Assembly: GCA_002402965.1 (NCBI GenBank)
Contig: DHGW01000032.1
Coordinates: 1 to 19,871, forward strand
DNA from: Bacteroidales bacterium UBA4788
GTDB lineage: Bacteria > Bacteroidota > Bacteroidia > Bacteroidales > VadinHA17
Direction of reading: 5' to 3'
Length of the DNA: 19,871 bases
Shown here: in pieces, positions 15,545 through 19,871 of the stretch
How positions within the stretch are numbered: the stretch's first letter is position 1
Layout of the letters: every line of letters starts with the position of its first letter
Notes under the pieces: model-generated
Databases searched by the model: none
Told to the model about the DNA's origin: nothing
The model's input: only the letters and a program-made list of their open reading frames with translations
Program-made: the position numbers and the translations under genes

Positions 15545-16759
15545 CTATTTAAATATGAGGTCCATGGGAACCCTGAGGAAACGAGCCCGGTAGGCTTCAA
15601 CATCCTCAAAGATATCTCTGACATTCAGTGAATTCACGCAGTAGGTCACCAGAAGCCGGTCGTTCTCAATGTACTGGCCATGAGCAAGGGCATTGTAGGT
15701 AATTATGTAATTGTCCGGATCAGCTCCCGCCTCCGGGGTATGGTAAATAAACTTCTTGCTATGAAAATCCCTGTAGGGAAAATCTGATATGTATGTATAA
15801 ATATTATCTCCTGCCCTCTCCTGAGTCAATAAAATGTATTTGTCACGGTACCTGAAAACACTGAACTGTTCAGAAACGGAGAGGTCAATATCCAGAGGCG
15901 CTGACCTGCTGATGTCCTTATCCCAGTCATTTCCGGTAAAATATTCCCATCCTTTGTAAAAGCAGGCACTTTCAATTGGAACACGTGCTACGTGGACCTG
16001 TGAATGGCCTGGTTTGTTCCTGGTACCATAGATATAAAGGTACCCCTCATCCGCCATGACACAGTTCCCGAAGTCAATCCGGCTGACAGGATAGTTAATC
16101 TCAACCCTGTGGGTCCCGAGGTGCCCGAATCCGGGAAGACTGAACGAAAGCAGGTCGATGTGGGAGATCGCAAAGGTGAAAATATTCTTCACCGTAGTAT
16201 CAGAAGGCTGATCACCTTCGGTGTTGGCAAAAGATGAGATCGCGGCTGTGTCAGGCACCGTAATGAGGCTGAGGGCAAATACATGAAGGGTGTCGTTCTT
16301 TACGAAACCATGACCGGGCCAGTACCAGCGGTACGTTGAGTCGCCCGGTTCATTGACAGGTTCCATTAGTGTCTGCGGACTTTCCCATGTTCCCCTGTAT
16401 ATTGGTTTTGCACCTGCTCTGCCATTGTCTATAAGTACAAAGGCGTTTCGCAGCATCGTGGTCATAGTGTCCCTTGTGCCGTTAACCACCTTACCAAGAA
16501 AACAGTCGCCCAGCATGAAGAGTGACGATCCATCGGGCATCAGAACGGAGAAGAGGCCGTCAGCTCCTGTGATGCCTCCGGAATCAGAATAGAAGAGTGA
16601 GCGAAAATCCTCATCAGCGGTGACATGACCCGTTGTCGTTCGTCCCGGCTTGCAGGCTGATATCAGAAGAGCCAGAGATATACAAAACGCCAAGGATGCT
16701 TTCAGACTGGCTGTTCTGTTGCTGATAGTTCTTATTTTGAAGTTTCTGTTCTCTTTCAT
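15545..16759 (-). CDS. DUF5005/DUF4185-like lipoprotein (second copy)
   Basis: This 404-residue predicted lipoprotein (signal ending LLISAC, Cys36) has repeated beta-strand blocks, as in a beta-propeller. Visible motifs are GGITGADGLFSVLMPDG, LFMLGDCFLGKV, YWPGHGFVKNDTLHVFAL, EGYLYIYGTRN, YFTGNDW and YNALAHGQY. The same motifs occur in the same order in the neighbour at 16807-18141, so the two are paralogs. I place both near DUF5005/DUF4185 proteins, which are linked to Bacteroidota glycan loci; no activity is known to me. A surface glycan-binding or glycosidase-like role is an inference from the GH92 context. It lies 47 bp after its paralog and ends at the shared terminator. Confidence 0.7.
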   Translation of the reverse strand: MKENRNFKIRTISNRTASLKASLAFCISLALLISACKPGRTTTGHVTADEDFRSLFYSDSGGITGADGLFSVLMPDGSSLFMLGDCFLGKVVNGTRDTMTTMLRNAFVLIDNGRAGAKPIYRGTWESPQTLMEPVNEPGDSTYRWYWPGHGFVKNDTLHVFALSLITVPDTAAISSFANTEGDQPSDTTVKNIFTFAISHIDLLSFSLPGFGHLGTHRVEINYPVSRIDFGNCVMADEGYLYIYGTRNKPGHSQVHVARVPIESACFYKGWEYFTGNDWDKDISRSAPLDIDLSVSEQFSVFRYRDKYILLTQERAGDNIYTYISDFPYRDFHSKKFIYHTPEAGADPDNYIITYNALAHGQYIENDRLLVTYCVNSLNVRDIFEDVEAYRARFLRVPMDLIFK

Positions 16760-16806
16760 GGCATCCGGATTTTTGGATCTGTGATCATGGTTACGTAATT
16801 AACCTC

Positions 16807-18141
16807 TTACTTCTGACTGTACCTTACTCTGATAAACCTGGGGTGATAGATGGTTGCATCCTTCTGTATATCTTCCCAGAAATCAAGGGTGATGGTATTA
16901 TAGCTCACCAGCAGCTCGCCGGGGCCTGAGAGATGATAATGAGCCTTGGCATTGTATGGGAGCAGTCCTTTCTCAGCGTATTCGGGACATGTATATACCT
17001 CGTTGATATCCCCGAACGGACCGGCAGGACTTTCACCCACGCGGATGCCGATCTTGTCGGAGATGCCCATCACGGTAAAAGTCAGCAGGAACCTTCCGTC
17101 ATCCGTGGGAGTTACACTGAGTTCGTTGGACACACCGTCAGTGATCGGTGCAATATTCTCAACCCCTTTCACCCAATCCTCGCCGTTCCAGAATCTCCAC
17201 GCCCCGATCTTTTCAATCCTGTCCGGCTTCGTCCTTGCAGCTAGAAGGGATTTGCGTCCCTCAGCAATTCCGTAGATGTAAACATATCCGTCAGGAAAGG
17301 GGGCTCCGGCGCTTCTGGTGTTGACCAGAATTCCGCTGCCAAAATAAACCCTTCCATATTCAGGATGGACAAAGCCCAGCGCAGTTGGGAATTGCTCATA
17401 GTGTGACATATTCTCCAATGATGGTTTTCTTATCCTGATCAGGGCAACGTTGGTGGCCTCGAAATCAAAGACATTCGGACCGGTCTTGTGTACATGGTAG
17501 GCAAAGATGTAAAGGGCGTTCCGTTTCGCCCGGTTCACGAACCCGTCACCCAGCCAGAAGTATTCTCCCTCCCTGCTGTTCTCATTATCAGGCACGAAAT
17601 ATGACACCGGATTGCCGTTCCGGTCCCGGTTATATTCAAATATCACCGAATCCCTTACGGGAAGAGTGCCGCTCATCAGGGCTATTGAGTTGTTAACCAT
17701 TACATTACCCGGCTGAGGGACACCATCTTTCACCTCTCCGATATATGTGTCACTGAAAATAAAAAGCGTCTTCTTCTCCTCCGCCCTACCCTCTTCAATC
17801 CCATCAAGGGGAATTGAGAAAATACCGTCGGCGCCGAACCATCCGGAGGTGCGCTCCATAAGGGCGGTCCATTCAGGTGCCGGCTCAGCGGTGAAGGTGA
17901 GCGGCTTCAGGGGTTGGGATATGCTTCTGCCGTTGTTGGCACCAGGTTCAGTTCCGCATCCACCTGTGATCAACAAGATCAGCAGGGCAATCAGCTCCCT
18001 TGTTCTTGTGACCAGCAGATAAAAGAACCCCCCTTTTCCCGTGATTGGCTGGGCAAAAATCTCCCGTTTTCTCATGACCGGCAGTGAAAATATCCTACCT
18101 GTTCTCGTGACCGGCGGTGCAATATTCTCCTTCATTCTCAT
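16807..18141 (-). CDS. DUF5005/DUF4185-like lipoprotein (first copy) with repeated N-terminus
   Basis: This 444-residue lipoprotein has its likely lipid Cys at residue 62 (LLILLITGGC), unusually far from the start. Residues 10-53 are four 11-residue repeats (PVTRTGRIFSL, PVMRKREIFAQ, PITGKGGFFYL, LVTRTRELIAL) that extend the basic part of the signal peptide. The body shows GWFGADGIFSIPLDG, LFIFSDTYIGEV, YFWLGDGFVNRAKRNALYIF, DGYVYIYGIAEG, FWNGEDW and YNAKAHYHL, parallel to the neighbour at 15545-16759. Function is unknown; a beta-propeller-like surface protein acting with the GH92-SGNH enzyme is the best guess. It starts 15 bp after that gene. In-frame Met23 is an alternative start that would drop part of the repeat array. 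Confidence 0.7.
   Translation of the reverse strand: MRMKENIAPPVTRTGRIFSLPVMRKREIFAQPITGKGGFFYLLVTRTRELIALLILLITGGCGTEPGANNGRSISQPLKPLTFTAEPAPEWTALMERTSGWFGADGIFSIPLDGIEEGRAEEKKTLFIFSDTYIGEVKDGVPQPGNVMVNNSIALMSGTLPVRDSVIFEYNRDRNGNPVSYFVPDNENSREGEYFWLGDGFVNRAKRNALYIFAYHVHKTGPNVFDFEATNVALIRIRKPSLENMSHYEQFPTALGFVHPEYGRVYFGSGILVNTRSAGAPFPDGYVYIYGIAEGRKSLLAARTKPDRIEKIGAWRFWNGEDWVKGVENIAPITDGVSNELSVTPTDDGRFLLTFTVMGISDKIGIRVGESPAGPFGDINEVYTCPEYAEKGLLPYNAKAHYHLSGPGELLVSYNTITLDFWEDIQKDATIYHPRFIRVRYSQK
17983..18114 (-). repeat. Four tandem 33-bp units inside a lipoprotein signal region
   Basis: On the minus strand, four contiguous 33-base units begin CCGGTCACGAGAACAGG, CCGGTCATGAGAAAACGG, CCAATCACGGGAAAAGGG and CTGGTCACAAGAACAAGG. 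Three end CTG and one ends CAG. The period is exact (18114-18082, 18081-18049, 18048-18016, 18015-17983), while bases differ between units, so the expansion is not recent. It stays in frame, giving 11-residue repeats. The last unit grades into the hydrophobic core of the signal peptide. Confidence 0.85.
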
Positions 18142-18156
18142 TATCTGCTATTTAGA

Positions 18157-19871
18157 TTATTCCTCAACATATTTTGTGATCGCCTCTTTCCATACCAGAT
18201 ACCCTTTCCCGTTAAGGTGCAAACCATCGCTGCTGTACTCCGGGTTAAGCTTGTTGTTTTCGAGCCTGAACAGTTCAAAGAGGTCGATATATGTTATCCC
18301 GTTGGCGCCGGCAATCTCCCTGAGCCGGTCGTTGATAGCTATGATGTCACTGTTGCGCCGGGTATAATGGAGGGCGTCGTCGGTCGGGATGACACTCTGA
18401 ATGTAAATCCTTGTTCCGGGTGTTGAAGCGGTGATGAGCCGGATTATTTTTTTGTAATTTTCAATTATATAATCGACGCTCTTGCCGTTCGAAAGATCAT
18501 TGGTGCCGATCATAATAAAGAGCTTCGAAGGCTGCGATTCTGTCACTTCTTCAAGCCTTTCAAGGATGCCGTCAGTGTCATCACCTCCGATGCCCCTGTT
18601 CCTGATCCTTGTGTTACTGAAAAGCTCCCACCATTCGGCATTATCGGTGATGCTGTTGCCAAGGAAGATGATCTCATTCTCACCGTTGGGCAAGCTCTCA
18701 AAGTGCTCCTTCTTATGGTAGTAATAGGCTCTCAGGGCTTTGTTCCATATCTCCAGCTCTTCGGCATACCGGTCATACTTTATAATCTCGCCAATCTGCT
18801 CTGCTGTCATCCCGGAACTCATTGAGGGTGGCGCCTTCTCCGGGCTGCTGCCCCATTCCTTTTCCGGCTTTGAGCTCATCTTAAGCACCAGCCTGCCGCC
18901 GGCGGCAAAATCTGAGTGAGGGAACCAGGGACCCTCCAGCTCCTCACCGTTGAGTTTCGCTTTCCTGATAAAGCCCTTCCCGGGGGAACTGTTCCCGGCC
19001 TCAATGATAAACTCACCACCGGGATAATATCTTTCATCGAGACGGATAGTCACCTTCTCAAAAACTGGACTTCCAATCTCATAAATGGGAGTGGCAGATG
19101 TGCCGCCGTCGGTTTGGAAGAGGCCAATGGCACTCATAACATAGAGGGCTGCTGACTGTGCGGGGTCATCAGCGGCAGAGCCCATTGGGGCATCATTCTT
19201 CTGATAACCTGAGAGAATCTCCCGAACCCATTTCTGCGTAAGCCAGGGGGCACCGGCGTAATTGAAGAGCCAGGCAGCCTGCAGGGGTGACTGCCGGAAA
19301 CTATAGCCGCCGGAGAAGAGCCTCTCTTTTATATCATCGTCGCTGTCCTCTTCTTTACGGTCGGGTGAGAGACAATCAGAGATCTCCCCCTCAAGCCTTG
19401 TCACAAAATCTTCTCTTCCGTAAATATCAATCAGTCCCCTGACATCATGGGGAACGAAAGTCTGCATCACGCCGGCCTCAGGGTTGGCAAGATGCCTGTA
19501 ACTGAAAGCCCTCTTTGCAAAAGTCCTGTAATCCGGCACATTCCCCGCTGCAAGGGCTATCTCAGCCATTGCCCCGTCATGATATGCATATTCAAAGGTG
19601 AGAGATGCAGGAGCCTTCTCCTCAGGCACATAACCCGAGGCAAGGTAGGTCTCAAGATATCTCTTGCCGGCAAATCCGCCACCTTCATGAGGCTTGCCGG
19701 CATTACTCAGGTCATGCATCAGGGCCCTGTAGAACATCACAGTGTCATAATCCCTTATCCCCTTCTGCAAGGCAGATGCCATGAGGGGGATCACGTGGGA
19801 ACTGACGGGGTAATCCGCATATTCAATTCCCTCGGAGCTCTCCGGGAACCAACCCCCGCGGGAATGTATTT
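18157..19871 (-). CDS. GH92-type glycosidase fused to SGNH/GDSL esterase domain (5' end missing)
   Basis: The frame is open through the right edge (570 codons visible), so the start is outside; the GTG at 19794 is inside the fold. The first part matches GH92, a Ca2+-dependent family of mostly alpha-mannosidases: GGWFPESSEG near the edge, FEYAYHD (Glu near 19593), and SAADDPAQSAALYVMSAIG, whose Asp pair (19165-19170) matches the family DDxGQ motif with changed neighbours. A linker leads to an SGNH/GDSL domain from about 18675: FLGNSIT (Ser at 18654, with Asn in place of the usual Asp), RGIGGDD, GTND and DGLHLN (Asp/His near 18228 and 18219). A dual glycosidase-deacetylase is inferred. The two downstream lipoprotein genes share its operon. 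Confidence 0.85.
   Translation of the reverse strand, partial: IHSRGGWFPESSEGIEYADYPVSSHVIPLMASALQKGIRDYDTVMFYRALMHDLSNAGKPHEGGGFAGKRYLETYLASGYVPEEKAPASLTFEYAYHDGAMAEIALAAGNVPDYRTFAKRAFSYRHLANPEAGVMQTFVPHDVRGLIDIYGREDFVTRLEGEISDCLSPDRKEEDSDDDIKERLFSGGYSFRQSPLQAAWLFNYAGAPWLTQKWVREILSGYQKNDAPMGSAADDPAQSAALYVMSAIGLFQTDGGTSATPIYEIGSPVFEKVTIRLDERYYPGGEFIIEAGNSSPGKGFIRKAKLNGEELEGPWFPHSDFAAGGRLVLKMSSKPEKEWGSSPEKAPPSMSSGMTAEQIGEIIKYDRYAEELEIWNKALRAYYYHKKEHFESLPNGENEIIFLGNSITDNAEWWELFSNTRIRNRGIGGDDTDGILERLEEVTESQPSKLFIMIGTNDLSNGKSVDYIIENYKKIIRLITASTPGTRIYIQSVIPTDDALHYTRRNSDIIAINDRLREIAGANGITYIDLFELFRLENNKLNPEYSSDGLHLNGKGYLVWKEAITKYVEE

Noticed and set aside
17983..18114. CRISPR-like array
   Set aside because: The 33-bp units are contiguous without spacers, stay in frame and lie inside a gene.
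19792..19794. GTG as the start of the GH92 gene
   Set aside because: The frame stays open to the window edge and the upstream residues (GGWFPESSEG) fit GH92, so the gene starts outside the window.

Overview
The window looks like part of a polysaccharide-utilisation chromosome region of a Bacteroidota bacterium, probably Bacteroidales. The reasons are a SusC/RagA-type receptor start, surface lipoprotein glycosidases (GH127, GH92), a Nudix-fold AraR regulator, the lack of Shine-Dalgarno sites, and TAnnTTTG-like promoter boxes. Genus cannot be resolved from the sequence.

Region 1 (about 1-11541, minus strand) is an L-arabinose locus. Transcribed right to left it reads araT (SSS-family symporter), araA (isomerase), araR (Nudix-type regulator with a dead Nudix box), araD (ribulose-5-phosphate 4-epimerase), araB (ribulokinase), then two GH127 beta-L-arabinofuranosidase lipoproteins. 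Genes are 9-44 bp apart or overlap by 1-4 bp, so this is one operon. The GH127 enzymes would release arabinose, AraT imports it, and AraA/AraB/AraD convert it to D-xylulose-5-phosphate. Below the operon a susC-like receptor gene begins and runs off the left edge. Three copies of a 19-bp partial palindrome (consensus AARTGTAnnWnnTACACTT) lie upstream of araT (one) and upstream of susC (two). They are the best candidates for AraR operators.

Region 2 (11542-15540, plus strand) is divergent. It holds a small secreted Gln-rich basic protein, an outer-membrane beta-barrel-like protein, an OmpR-type response regulator, a sensor histidine kinase, and a second small secreted Gln-rich basic protein. 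A strong bidirectional hairpin terminator closes it. The shared 394-bp divergent spacer also holds a short broken reading frame.

Region 3 (15541-19871, minus strand) is another glycan-type operon. A GH92 glycosidase fused to an SGNH/GDSL esterase domain enters from the right edge. Two divergent tandem copies of a DUF5005/DUF4185-like lipoprotein follow. The first copy has a 33-bp unit repeated four times inside its signal-peptide region.

No tRNA, rRNA, insertion sequence, integrase or CRISPR array was seen. The most unusual items are the paired Gln-rich secreted proteins around the two-component system, the GH92-SGNH fusion, the tandem repeat in a lipoprotein signal region, and the predicted AraR operator that overlaps a susC promoter.
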